From Bacillus safensis (GTDB lineage Bacteria; Bacillota; Bacilli; Bacillales; Bacillaceae), in the NCBI GenBank assembly GCA_030159235.1, contig BSBG01000002.1, forward strand, positions 372,001 to 436,000: 64,000 nt of DNA, read 5' to 3'. Under the pieces are notes generated by a model. It was not told the DNA's origin. It ran no database searches and saw only the letters and a program-made list of their open reading frames with translations. Position 1 is the first letter of the stretch. Each line of letters opens with the position of its first letter. Of this stretch, positions 17,354 to 26,150 are shown in pieces. The position numbers and the translations under genes were made by a program.

Positions 17354-17975
17354 AAAGTTCCAATTCAATTTTTAAAGTTTCATCTGCTGGTGCGCTTCGT
17401 TGTTCTTTCATTTCTTCTACTTTCTCTAAGCTGCGGGCACCTACTACAGCTTCGGTATCGCTATACGCTGGTGTCGTTACAAGAGATATGTCATAAATGC
17501 GGTGAATGTTGTTTATTCTTCGTTCGTATATGTCTTCATCTTCATTTATGCGCCACTCGTCAGGCTCTTCGCCGTTATAATCCAACGAAAAGGCAAAAGA
17601 ACATTGATTAATAACGCCGCTGCGTATATTCTCCATGAGATCGCGCGCATATGACGTGTCTGACGGCTTAAATCTGAATTTAAGCCCTATGCCATCTATT
17701 TCGAGTTCAAGCCGCCCTGACTCCCCTGAAACGGTATTTCGCGCTAGGGGAAAATCCTCTCGGTGGTTAAAAAGTGCAATGACGTTTGATAGATCGGTAG
17801 ATTCTAAAGCGTTCCTGCTGATAATTTCTTTGAACCATCCCAAACGCTCGGACCATTTTTCAAATTTCAAAGCATAGCCTTCCACATATTCGGCTTGTCC
17901 TTCACCTTCGGAACGTATCTCAATTGGCGTTGTGAGCAGCCGCACTTCTTTTTCTTTACTCATTCTTGCTGTCAC
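17331..17975 (-). CDS. Prohead protease, HK97 family
   Basis: 214 residues. Conserved elements are VEGYALKFEKWSERLGWFKEIISRNAL, the FNHREDFPLARNTVSG segment with the catalytic His, and the QCSFAF Ser region. This serine protease cleaves the capsid delta domain during maturation. It overlaps the portal gene (20 nt) and precedes the capsid, as in HK97. Confidence 0.9.
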   Translation of the reverse strand: MTARMSKEKEVRLLTTPIEIRSEGEGQAEYVEGYALKFEKWSERLGWFKEIISRNALESTDLSNVIALFNHREDFPLARNTVSGESGRLELEIDGIGLKFRFKPSDTSYARDLMENIRSGVINQCSFAFSLDYNGEEPDEWRINEDEDIYERRINNIHRIYDISLVTTPAYSDTEAVVGARSLEKVEEMKEQRSAPADETLKIELELLSLDLPE

Positions 17976-19197
17976 CTCCCTTCATGGCTGAACCAGCTTT
18001 AAGCCGCTGATATTCTTCCATAAAGTCAAGGAACACATAATTCAAGCTAGATAGATATTTTTCGCCATGTTCAATAGGGTTTCTTTCAATCAAGTCGCGA
18101 ATCTCATTTTTATTTAAAAGACCCGCTTCGCTCATGGTCTTAAAATACTCTGCTTGAGTTTTACTGTCGCCGCGCAGCTCACTATCAACATTGAATTTTA
18201 CATAATGGCCCGCTTTTTGATCATTGTCAGTAAACAGCTTAATATTTAATTCCTGTTCAAAATTCACGATCCACGGTTGCAGTGTATTTTTTACGTATTC
18301 CAAGGATTGATGCTCAATGTTTGAAAATGTGGCTTTATCAAGTTCATTGAGTTTATGCAAAGGAACTTTGTAAATCATTGCTATCTGCGCTTTGTTAAAC
18401 TTCATGGACTCGACAAATTGAGCCTCTTGCAACGGCATCGCAATGGATTGATATTCTAGTCCATTATCAATAATGGCTATGTTTTCACCTTGGTTGACCC
18501 GCTTCCATTCTTTTCTGACGTTTTCCTTGGGCTTTTCATCCAAGAAAGAAGGAACCTTTAGAATACCTCGCGGCGTGGCTTCATTTTTATACAGCTTGGC
18601 GTTGTATTTCGTTGCAGCTGCTTGAGCGCCTATATGCTCTCGTACTACACCAATAGGCGACTTGCCGTGTATGCCGTCCGTAGATAACCCTTTAAAGTGC
18701 AGCACTTGGTGTTCGTATAGTTCCTTCATTCTTCCGTTAACAGTGGTTTGATACCAAATCATTCCTGATTCGGGATGGATGTATGCGTTTGTCGCATCCG
18801 GTCGCAACGGGTAAAGGTTTTCAGGGAACCCATGTGCCCCAAATTCAATCATCGAATAGGCATTTCCCCATGTGAGGACATGCGTCATCATCAGCTTCTT
18901 CCACACATAAGCAGTCATGTACGGATTTGGCCTTGCATAGATTGCATAGGCCGATGGATGATTAGGGTTTCTGTTGACTCCTTGACCCTCTTTTTTAAAT
19001 GTGTGTATCGGTAGCTTCGCGATGTCATCAGAAAGTACGTTGACACACGCGAAAATGTCCGGCTGCACAAGTGAATTTCTTTCACTGACTCTTTCACCGC
19101 TTGCCGTTTCTCGTCCTCCGAATAGATTAATCAGCTGACTAAAACCGTCTAATGTTGTTGAGCCGGATCGTTTTTCAAAAAACTTGTCTATAAACAT
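17956..19197 (-). CDS. Portal protein, HK97 family
   Basis: 413 residues. Hallmarks are the PDIFACVNVLSDDIAKLPIHTFKK opening, HPSAYAIYARPNPYMTAYVWKKLMMTHVLTWGNAY, and DKATFSNIEHQSLEYVKNTLQPWI in the stem region. It forms the dodecameric entry ring at one head vertex and docks the terminase. It overlaps the protease gene and follows the large terminase gene with a tiny membrane protein between. Confidence 0.93.
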   Translation of the reverse strand: MFIDKFFEKRSGSTTLDGFSQLINLFGGRETASGERVSERNSLVQPDIFACVNVLSDDIAKLPIHTFKKEGQGVNRNPNHPSAYAIYARPNPYMTAYVWKKLMMTHVLTWGNAYSMIEFGAHGFPENLYPLRPDATNAYIHPESGMIWYQTTVNGRMKELYEHQVLHFKGLSTDGIHGKSPIGVVREHIGAQAAATKYNAKLYKNEATPRGILKVPSFLDEKPKENVRKEWKRVNQGENIAIIDNGLEYQSIAMPLQEAQFVESMKFNKAQIAMIYKVPLHKLNELDKATFSNIEHQSLEYVKNTLQPWIVNFEQELNIKLFTDNDQKAGHYVKFNVDSELRGDSKTQAEYFKTMSEAGLLNKNEIRDLIERNPIEHGEKYLSSLNYVFLDFMEEYQRLKAGSAMKGGDSKNE

Positions 19198-19202
19198 TTA
19201 TT

Positions 19203-19385
19203 TCACCTCTCTTTCTGCCGCGCATGACTTGACAGCAAGTAGGCATAAAACATAAAAAATACACCCGTCAGAAATAGACCGATGTTTGTATTTACCCGAT
19301 ACGCTGCCAGCAGAATAAAGGTGCACCCTCCGATAAACAGCAAGTCGTTTAATAATAATTTCAGATGAACAATAAATTTTTTCAC
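19203..19385 (-). CDS. Small phage membrane protein (DUF1056-like)
   Basis: 60 residues with two hydrophobic segments (LLFIGGCTFILLAAYRV and IGLFLTGVFFMFYAYLL), located between the large terminase and portal genes. Many HK97-type Gram-positive phages carry such a two-helix protein (DUF1056) at this place. Function unknown; start codon ATG 19385 has a weak upstream box. Confidence 0.6.
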   Translation of the reverse strand: MKKFIVHLKLLLNDLLFIGGCTFILLAAYRVNTNIGLFLTGVFFMFYAYLLSSHARQKER

Positions 19386-19396
19386 TCTCTCACATC

Positions 19397-21109
19397 CTAA
19401 AAACTGAAATTTCCTGAAAAGTGTTCGTTTAAGTTAACACTCGCGCCCATATTGTGATACATGGCCCTAGCAAAAGCATTCATCACTGCTGCAGCTGGAT
19501 CTATTCTTTGCGGTGATTTCGCTTTGTCTAACATGATATTTTCTTGCGCGTCTTGTTTAATGATTGCATTGTTATACGCAAAAGTTAAAAGAGGATCGTT
19601 CCCATGAATGACCTTGCCCTCATATACCTTTTGTCTGTAGTCCTTTGTTGGTAAAGAAAGATGTTGAATCCTTTGCGGCAGCTCAACCATATTAAATCCC
19701 TTACTCTCAAGCCGTTGTGCAAGGTGCATCGCATTCCATTTGTCGTAAGCTGCTTCAATGACCCTCAATTTGTTGACGTGTGCAAATTCAATGATCCATC
19801 TTTCGACAAATTGATAGTCAACTGCCTCCCCTGGTGTGAATGTCATCCAACCTTGATCGCGCCATAAATCATAAGGTACTTTATCAGTAGCCATTTTCTC
19901 TTTTGCCTTTTCCTCTGGAATGAAGGAATGCTGGCCGACATAATAAAAACCATCAAGAACACCAACCCACCCGACAGAAGTCAAATCCGTTGTCATAGAT
20001 AAATCTAAACCAAGATAGATCGCCATTTCTTTTAGATCAGGTATTTCACCATGACAGGCCCGCCATTTAGACATTTTCATGTAGCCATTGTCTTTTTGGT
20101 CGACCCAGCGATCCATATTTTTTGTAAGAAAACTTCGCATTTTTTCAGGGACTTCGAGAGCCGTTTCTAAATCTGATCTTAGAGACGTCATGCCTTCTTC
20201 ATAAGTTGCAACGATTGGGTTTGCTTTAATCCAGTTAGATTCATCTTTAACATCATCGCTAGGATCAAGCTCACAAATCAAAGCAAAATAATCATCTTTT
20301 TTTGTATCTACATCAGGGTCAAGTATTTTACTTGTATATTGATACTCTTTAAAACAGGGGCCGTTTAAGTTATACCCAGCAGTTGTAATAATTACCATAA
20401 GCGGGCTTCGTCTCGCTACCATTCCACTATTGAGCACGTCATAAATCTCACTTGTTTCATGTGCGTGATATTCGTCTACAATTCCTAAAGATGGGTTTTT
20501 CCCGTCTCCTACCTTTCGGGCTTCCCTTGAAAGAGGTTGAATAATGGAATTTGTTTTGTGTTTCTTAATCTTTCCGTTGGCATCCGTATATTTCCCCTCT
20601 AAAATTGGCGCGTGATTTAGTTGTTCAAGAATTGCTTGATAGACTTCATCTGATTGATCTCGCGACCAACCTGCAATAAACACACGATGTTTTTCTTGAG
20701 TTGGGAAGATCTCATACGAAGCCATTATAGCCAGTAGTTGCGATTTTGCATTTTTCCTAGCTAACTGAATATATACTTTTCTGAATCGTCTAGCGTCATT
20801 CTCTTTTCTGTAAAAGCCGTAGATATTAGCAGCAATGAATAATTGAAAGTCTGTAAGTTCAATTGGCTTACCTGCTAATATCCCTTCGACATGATTAAAT
20901 TGCTTGGCCCATTCATAGAAATCAAGGACTGCTTCCGCGTCAAAATAATACGGACAGTCTTCATCTGCTAACCGCTCTACGTCTTTAATGAACCTCTGAA
21001 CAGCCCACTTGTGCTTCTTTCCTGCTTTTATTTCGCCCGCTTGGATCTTTTCGCAATATGACCAAACTCGCTCAATTAAAAGCTCCGCGGTCATTTCTTG
21101 CGTTAGCAT
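19397..21109 (-). CDS. Terminase large subunit
   Basis: 570 residues. The N-terminal ATPase has a Walker-A-like ARKNAKS at about residue 130, LGIVDEYHAHE (Walker B plus catalytic Glu) around 210, and a coupling motif TTAGYN near 245. The C-terminal RNase-H-like nuclease begins with LGLDLSMTTDLTSVG around 365. It cuts and pumps DNA into the head. The start overlaps the stop of the small subunit. Confidence 0.95.
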   Translation of the reverse strand: MLTQEMTAELLIERVWSYCEKIQAGEIKAGKKHKWAVQRFIKDVERLADEDCPYYFDAEAVLDFYEWAKQFNHVEGILAGKPIELTDFQLFIAANIYGFYRKENDARRFRKVYIQLARKNAKSQLLAIMASYEIFPTQEKHRVFIAGWSRDQSDEVYQAILEQLNHAPILEGKYTDANGKIKKHKTNSIIQPLSREARKVGDGKNPSLGIVDEYHAHETSEIYDVLNSGMVARRSPLMVIITTAGYNLNGPCFKEYQYTSKILDPDVDTKKDDYFALICELDPSDDVKDESNWIKANPIVATYEEGMTSLRSDLETALEVPEKMRSFLTKNMDRWVDQKDNGYMKMSKWRACHGEIPDLKEMAIYLGLDLSMTTDLTSVGWVGVLDGFYYVGQHSFIPEEKAKEKMATDKVPYDLWRDQGWMTFTPGEAVDYQFVERWIIEFAHVNKLRVIEAAYDKWNAMHLAQRLESKGFNMVELPQRIQHLSLPTKDYRQKVYEGKVIHGNDPLLTFAYNNAIIKQDAQENIMLDKAKSPQRIDPAAAVMNAFARAMYHNMGASVNLNEHFSGNFSF

Positions 21110-21612
21110 TACATGCGCCCTCCAAAGCGTTCTTCTTCTTTTGTCTTAGGCTTGTCATCTTTCTTTGGGATAACGAGTTTGCAGCGTGAGGAAATGGTTA
21201 ATCCTAAATCACTTGATGCTTGTCTGCATTGTTTAAACAGTTTGTCTTGATTTATTAGAAGATCACTATACTTTTGGCTCGCTACTTCAATCAGATTACC
21301 GTCCTCATCTTCAACATCAGTTATAACAGGTGTTCGAAGTATGATTTCTGTTATTTGTAAATATTGTTTTCTTGCAAACAAAAAACGGGCAAGCGCATCT
21401 ACATCTAAATTTGTCATAATTCCGATGTTTTTGAGCTCGTCCGCTATCTTTTTGAATTCTCTTTTTAAGTCTTTTGGTAAATAAGAAGGAGCTTTCACTT
21501 TGTCATCTGGTGCCTTAATTTCCTGCTCTCTTCTTTCTGCAATCTCTTTCTTGGTAAGGTTTTTCTTCCCTTTCACTAGCAACAAGTCAACTGGTTGTCT
21601 CGGCCTTGCCAT
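21109..21612 (-). CDS. Terminase small subunit, P27 family
   Basis: 167 residues. The opening MARPRQPVDLLLVKGKKNLTKKEIAERREQE and PSYLPKDLKREFKKIADELKNIGIMTNLD are characteristic of P27-type small terminases, as is the central helical part. Recognises the packaging site. The terL gene starts at its stop. Confidence 0.9.
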   Translation of the reverse strand: MARPRQPVDLLLVKGKKNLTKKEIAERREQEIKAPDDKVKAPSYLPKDLKREFKKIADELKNIGIMTNLDVDALARFLFARKQYLQITEIILRTPVITDVEDEDGNLIEVASQKYSDLLINQDKLFKQCRQASSDLGLTISSRCKLVIPKKDDKPKTKEEERFGGRM

Positions 21613-21698
21613 CCCCTCACCTCCTTCCGAATTTTCATTTAGGGAATTTCTCGCGATGTTGAGGGATACGCGGTCTACGGCAAATCGTTTCTAGGGAT

Positions 21699-22019
21699 TT
21701 AAGGTAGGGGGGCTTCCATTTCCCGCCTTAGTTGATCCATGTCTTTTTGACAATCCATTTGCGCTTCTTTGATTTTCTTTTTATACATTTCGAGTAACTT
21801 CTCTGATCTCGCACTCCGAAGGACAACGAATAGCTTTCTAATTTTGCTTTGCTTACGTCTGATCACTTCGTTTGTATAGTAAGATGTGTACTCAGCTTTA
21901 CACCTCGGACAAACTAGAAGATGTTGTTTAATCCCTTCGCCAATCTTTCTAATCCTAGAACAACTTTTAATAATGAATGTTGTTCCACATTGATCACACA
22001 CGCATGTTTGATTATCCAT
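21699..22019 (-). CDS. Small zinc-ribbon phage protein
   Basis: About 106 residues starting MDNQTCVCDQCGTTFIIKSC. CxxC pairs (CDQCG and CPRCK) define a zinc ribbon in residues 6-40; the rest is basic and helical. The start at 22,019 overlaps the stop of the HNH gene (ATGGATAA) with GGAGG upstream; a longer in-frame reading to 22,070 is less likely. The position between HNH and terS suggests a DNA-binding role in packaging or late regulation (inference). Confidence 0.6.
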   Translation of the reverse strand: MDNQTCVCDQCGTTFIIKSCSRIRKIGEGIKQHLLVCPRCKAEYTSYYTNEVIRRKQSKIRKLFVVLRSARSEKLLEMYKKKIKEAQMDCQKDMDQLRREMEAPLP

Positions 22020-22368
22020 TCCCAAACCCTCCATCTTCTTTGGCGGTCTTTCTGTTATGGCAGGACGCACACAACGGCTGCCAATTAGAAGAATCCCAAA
22101 ATAGTTTTTTATCTCCCTTATGCGGTTTGATATGGTCCACTACTGTAGCAGCAATCCGTTTGCCTTGTAGCATGCAAGACTGACACAAAGGATGCTTTCT
22201 TAAATAGCCTTCACGCGCTTTACGCCATCGGCTGTTATACCCACGGCGTGACGATGAATCACGGAACAGATCATATGAAGGCTTCGATGTCTTATGGTGC
22301 TGGCAATATCCTGCGCGCGTTAGTTGAGGACATCCAGGCTCATTGCATGGTTTCAATGGCTTTTTCAT
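22012..22368 (-). CDS. HNH endonuclease of the packaging module
   Basis: 118 residues. Cysteine pairs CNEPGC...C..H near the start and CQSC around 60, then the HNH core VVDHIKPHKGDKKLFWDSSNWQPLCASCHNRKTAKED. HNH proteins next to terminase genes in HK97-type phages assist cleavage at cos, which argues for cohesive-end packaging here. The ATG is preceded by GGAGGTGAAAAA. Confidence 0.9.
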   Translation of the reverse strand: MKKPLKPCNEPGCPQLTRAGYCQHHKTSKPSYDLFRDSSSRRGYNSRWRKAREGYLRKHPLCQSCMLQGKRIAATVVDHIKPHKGDKKLFWDSSNWQPLCASCHNRKTAKEDGGFGNG

Positions 22369-22383
22369 TTTTTCACCTCCATA

Positions 22384-22411
22384 TAAAAAAGCATCCCTAA
22401 AGGATGCCTTG
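22384..22411 (-). terminator. Terminator after first PIN-like nuclease gene
   Basis: On the minus strand GGCATCC-TTTA-GGGATGC is followed by TTTTTTATA. It separates the cargo nuclease gene from the HNH/terminase operon. Confidence 0.8.
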
Positions 22412-22428
22412 TTATGAGTATGATATTT

Positions 22429-23706
22429 TTAATCTAAAAGCGTATAATCCACTATTGTCATGTAAACCCTAGTTTTTAATTGATCCATTTTTATAACCAT
22501 TACGTCTTTTTCTTTATCTTCCTTAACTAGATTTTCACTATATAAAAATTTCATGATTTTATTAGCAGTAGATTGATCAAACTCATTCTCAAGTATTTCA
22601 AAAAACTTAGTAAATTTATAATTATCCCTTATAAACATTGAAGAATTGTCATAAAACCAGCTACAAAACAACATAAGGGTATTTGAATCTAGAAAATCCG
22701 GTTTAAATGAATCCGTTTTATATTCAGGCTTTATTTTTAATCTCCTAGAAGGAAATTTTTCATATTCACCGTTTAATTCATCTCTGTTCTTCTTTTCATA
22801 TTTCTTAGCTGTTTGATAATCTTTACTTACTTCTCTTACTTCAGAAACTGTCTTAGGATTAACATCTCCCTTATGTCTTTCAACAAAACCCAATGAACTA
22901 AACATATGAAATTCTTTTTTGGTAGTACTAGTAAATTCATTCAACAATTCTATTTTAGGGCCTATAATTTCACTTTTTATATCGTACCACCAATCTTCTT
23001 TCTGTTCATCAGTAAGAAATATAATGCTTGTATTCTCTTTTTTAGCAAAATCTAACAACTGCTTCCAAAGGATTAAATCACCATATCTGTTTTGTATTAC
23101 GACACCATCATAAAATTTATTTCCCGTTTTTTTATTATAATCTTTATACCCTGGAGGAATTTCCTTTTTTAAACGCTCATCTGCTTCTTTTTCTAATTTT
23201 TTCATTTCATCTTCGGGGTATGCTTCACCTACTTTTTTATTATAAAGTTCAGTTATTTTTAATTTTATAAAATCTTCTTTTGTTAAATCGTATTCTGTAA
23301 CATTTTTTTCATTTAGATGTTTTATTTGTTCATCAGTTACAGATTTAATAACCTCTATGAAGTTTTCTACATCATCTTTATGTCTTTTCTTATAATTACT
23401 CAAATCTTTATTTAGCAAATCTCTTACTTTATTTGGTACATCCTTGAAAGCACTACACACTTTCTTATAAGATCCATTTTGTTCTATAATTACGGATTTT
23501 CTATTATAATGATATTCCAGTGCTACTTGGTGAGGCATCCATAAGTTATTTCTATATTTATGTAACAATCCAATGATTTGATCAGATGTTTCCTTAGTAT
23601 ACCTGTATAAATTAAGTAAAACATTTGTATCTAAAACAATAGTGGATTCTTCCCAAATTTTATTATCATCTTTATCAAAATAAAACTCTCGAAACTTCTC
23701 TCTCAT
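22429..23706 (-). CDS. PIN-like nuclease (PIN_8/DUF4935-type), cargo gene 1
   Basis: About 425 residues starting at ATG 23,706 after a GGGGGAA box. An N-terminal PIN-like domain is suggested by STIVLDTNVLLNLYRY (first Asp), VALEYHYNR (Glu), then a long charged helical insert, IPPGYKD, GDLILWKQLL (Asp) and IIFLTDEQKEDWW (Asp). Together these give the usual acidic set for metal-dependent RNase activity. The C-terminal ~130 residues resemble nothing I recognise. It is clearly more AT-rich than the late genes and has its own terminator, so it is probably acquired cargo with a defence or toxin role (inference). Confidence 0.7.
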   Translation of the reverse strand: MREKFREFYFDKDDNKIWEESTIVLDTNVLLNLYRYTKETSDQIIGLLHKYRNNLWMPHQVALEYHYNRKSVIIEQNGSYKKVCSAFKDVPNKVRDLLNKDLSNYKKRHKDDVENFIEVIKSVTDEQIKHLNEKNVTEYDLTKEDFIKLKITELYNKKVGEAYPEDEMKKLEKEADERLKKEIPPGYKDYNKKTGNKFYDGVVIQNRYGDLILWKQLLDFAKKENTSIIFLTDEQKEDWWYDIKSEIIGPKIELLNEFTSTTKKEFHMFSSLGFVERHKGDVNPKTVSEVREVSKDYQTAKKYEKKNRDELNGEYEKFPSRRLKIKPEYKTDSFKPDFLDSNTLMLFCSWFYDNSSMFIRDNYKFTKFFEILENEFDQSTANKIMKFLYSENLVKEDKEKDVMVIKMDQLKTRVYMTIVDYTLLD

Positions 23707-23788
23707 ATTAAATTCCCCCAATACATAAGTTCATATTTTATATCGAACTAGAATGGTTAATTTTAAGAGTTTGCAAATTTTGTCGAAC

Positions 23789-23819
23789 GAAAAAACGGCC
23801 TCAGCAATGGAAGCCGCTC
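23789..23819 (-). terminator. Terminator after membrane coiled-coil gene
   Basis: On the minus strand GCGGCTTC-CATTGCT-GAGGCCGT is followed by TTTTTTCG, an eight-pair stem with two wobble pairs. It lies about 80 nt after the stop of the membrane protein gene. Confidence 0.8.
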
Positions 23820-23896
23820 TCAATTTATCACCTAATATCATCATAACCGCTCTCAGACAAAATGCTTTGCCAAGATCGTGCCAAAAGTGTGCCAAA

Positions 23897-24664
23897 TTAA
23901 AAATATTGTGGTGGAACTCCCTTAATATAGTTTACGTCGACTAATTTTACTTCATTATCTGTAATAGTAGCTCCACTTTCTCTTAAATAAGATAAAATAT
24001 ACTTTATTTCATTCATATTGAAAGAATCGTAAACATTATCGAGAAAGATACTAAATTCTATTCTAGCATTCTTTGGAAATGTTCTTTTAACCCACTCCCT
24101 AAATTCATAAATAGCCTTCTTTTTTTCATTACTACTACCTTCTATTAAACTTTTAGTATCTAAGTCTATCAACTGACTGTTAAGTTCTTTTAATTTCTCA
24201 TTTAATTTTAAGTTAACTTCTTTTAATTTTTCTTGAGTCATTGTGCCCTGTGTTTCGGAACTTTCTTTTATTAGCCTCTCTGTATAGTTTTGTAATTCAA
24301 CTGTATTATTTTTCATAATACTTTTGATTTCGTCAAGTTCACTCATAGCTCTTAACAATTCCGTTATTTTGTCTTGCGCTAATTCTTGAAATTCCATTAA
24401 TTTCTCGGCAGTTTCTTTGATTTCAGTAATTGACTGCCTTTGACCGGCAACATCTACTAAAGTCATTAAAATTGCTATTACAGCTAGAACTACAGAAATA
24501 CCAGTAGCCATAACGTTCATCTGGTTCCCAGCATCTTTATTCCCACCAAATGCTATTGTCAATATACACGTAATAATTATAAGTGCAATAATACAACCGT
24601 ATACTACATGTAAAACACTTATTTGTTTATGTTTAACCTTATCTTCGATATTATTTCCCACCAT
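23897..24664 (-). CDS. Membrane-anchored coiled-coil protein of the cargo island
   Basis: 255 residues. Two transmembrane segments near the N-terminus (VVYGCIIALIIITCILTIAFGG and MATGISVVLAVIAILMTLVDVA) are followed by a long cytoplasmic coiled coil (about 75-190) and a small folded C-terminal region containing YEFREWVKRTFPKNARIEF. ATG follows GGAGATTT. It sits between the two PIN-like nuclease genes and has its own terminator. It could be a membrane sensor or effector in a defence module, but no family is recognised. Confidence 0.6.
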   Translation of the reverse strand: MVGNNIEDKVKHKQISVLHVVYGCIIALIIITCILTIAFGGNKDAGNQMNVMATGISVVLAVIAILMTLVDVAGQRQSITEIKETAEKLMEFQELAQDKITELLRAMSELDEIKSIMKNNTVELQNYTERLIKESSETQGTMTQEKLKEVNLKLNEKLKELNSQLIDLDTKSLIEGSSNEKKKAIYEFREWVKRTFPKNARIEFSIFLDNVYDSFNMNEIKYILSYLRESGATITDNEVKLVDVNYIKGVPPQYF

Positions 24665-24853
24665 AAATCTCCAATCTTTTTTAAAGACATTATATAACTA
24701 GATTAGTCATTTATCCACACAATCCACCAATTCACCATATCTATTATTGTGTCTAACTCAGGGAATCGCTGAATCCTTTGCCCCTCTTGCTTTACAGCTA
24801 TTTCCTTAAAATGAGTTGGACATTTTCTCATTTTGTCAAACTGATTAAAAGAA

Positions 24854-24890
24854 TGAAAAAATTACCCACCTTCAATCAAACAGGTGAGTA
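24854..24890 (-). terminator. Terminator after second PIN-like nuclease gene
   Basis: On the minus strand ACTCACCT, a 10-nt loop, AGGTGGGT, then AATTTTTTC. It lies about 30 nt past the stop of the nuclease gene. The rest of 24,665-24,916 shows no other clear feature apart from upstream DNA of the membrane protein gene. Confidence 0.75.
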
Positions 24891-24916
24891 TCATTTTGAT
24901 TATTCTTTTATAATGT

Positions 24917-26074
24917 TCATTTTTCCTGTGTTATTATTTTTAATAATTCAAGTCCAAAATCGAGATCATCACTAGCTTCTCTTGCGAGTTTATGCGCAAC
25001 CTCATAAACACTTGAATCGTGAAGTTGATATTCAGTCTCTATTATTTTCGTTATCATATCTATCTTCTCACAAACCTCTTGAGAAATTATTTTATGCCTA
25101 AACAGTTTCTGTTGTATATATTCAAATTCAAAATTTCTATCATAACCAATATCATATCCTTCACAAAGTTGAACTAATTTCTCTTGTATCCTACTAAACA
25201 ATTCGCAAAATTCACTATAAGTTGAATTTCTTACTGAAACTTTATATTTCTCTAAATCCTCTTTAATTGTGTCACTTACAGAAGGGTTAATATAATCTAC
25301 TAATTCCCTTGGTGTGATATGAGCAAATCTCTTTCCATTTTTCTTGAAAAATTCTTGGGTTAGTTCACGTCTCGCCACAATAGATCTACCATTCTTCTCC
25401 GAGTAAACCCAATCTTCTTTTATATCCCCGCTTACAAAAACAACGTCATTGTCTATTTCTAAAATCGCTGACCATATTAAAAAATCACCTGCACTATTAG
25501 ACTCTTTAGTGCTATCTTTATAACCAGGAGGTATCTTATCCTTGAAACGTTGATTCGCTTCTTGTAACAAGTCATCTATTTTTTTATCAGATGAAATAAC
25601 TGACTCCTCACTTATTTTGATTACTTTATCCAAAAATGGATCTTTTATAAATAGCCTTTTTAATTGATCCCTAAGCGCTCCAAGTTCATCTTTATATTTT
25701 TTCAGAGCCTCGTTATAATTTTTTCTAAGAGTTTCGACCGCTAACGTTGAATTATCTTTGGTCTGTAACATAGGCAGACGTTCCATAATTGGTTTTGTAT
25801 CAGCTTGGTGTTTGGAAATTATTAAATCAATATCATTCATTCTTTGTTTAATTTGTCTTGGTCTATTTTCTGAAAATTCCTTTATTACTTGTAAAGGGAT
25901 TCTAAGCCTTCCCTCTTTTTTAATTCCTTCTAACACTTGAAGTACTTCATTAACTGTGATTTCTCTCCATTGATAAGCTGCTAACAAAACATTAGTATCT
26001 ATCACTATTATTGCTTCGTTTAGCCATTCTGAAACTGGTTCAGGTTGATATAAATGATATTTCCATTCGTCCAA
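24917..26074 (-). CDS. PIN-like nuclease (PIN_8/DUF4935-type), cargo gene 2
   Basis: About 385 residues. AIIVIDTNVLLAAYQW (Asp), VIKEFSENR (Glu), IPPGYKD, AGDFLIWSAIL (Asp) and VVFVSGDIKEDWVYSE (Asp) line up in order with the other nuclease of the island, while the remaining sequence is divergent. The middle (about 80-170) is helical and charged and the C-terminus is helical. The start is unsure: an AGGAG box lies upstream of TTG 26,074 and TTG 26,077, and GTG 26,083 overlaps the box. Probable RNase in an accessory defence or abortive-infection module (inference). Confidence 0.7.
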   Translation of the reverse strand: MDEWKYHLYQPEPVSEWLNEAIIVIDTNVLLAAYQWREITVNEVLQVLEGIKKEGRLRIPLQVIKEFSENRPRQIKQRMNDIDLIISKHQADTKPIMERLPMLQTKDNSTLAVETLRKNYNEALKKYKDELGALRDQLKRLFIKDPFLDKVIKISEESVISSDKKIDDLLQEANQRFKDKIPPGYKDSTKESNSAGDFLIWSAILEIDNDVVFVSGDIKEDWVYSEKNGRSIVARRELTQEFFKKNGKRFAHITPRELVDYINPSVSDTIKEDLEKYKVSVRNSTYSEFCELFSRIQEKLVQLCEGYDIGYDRNFEFEYIQQKLFRHKIISQEVCEKIDMITKIIETEYQLHDSSVYEVAHKLAREASDDLDFGLELLKIITQEK

Positions 26075-26150
26075 CAAAAACACTCCTGAATTTTTATATT
26101 TTATATCGACGAATATTGTATTAATTTTAACCTTTTAAGAAGTCTAAATA

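Noticed and set aside
23753..23944. 63-codon rightward frame between cargo genes
   Set aside because: It crosses the leftward terminator and the end of the membrane protein gene, and lacks a ribosome binding site.
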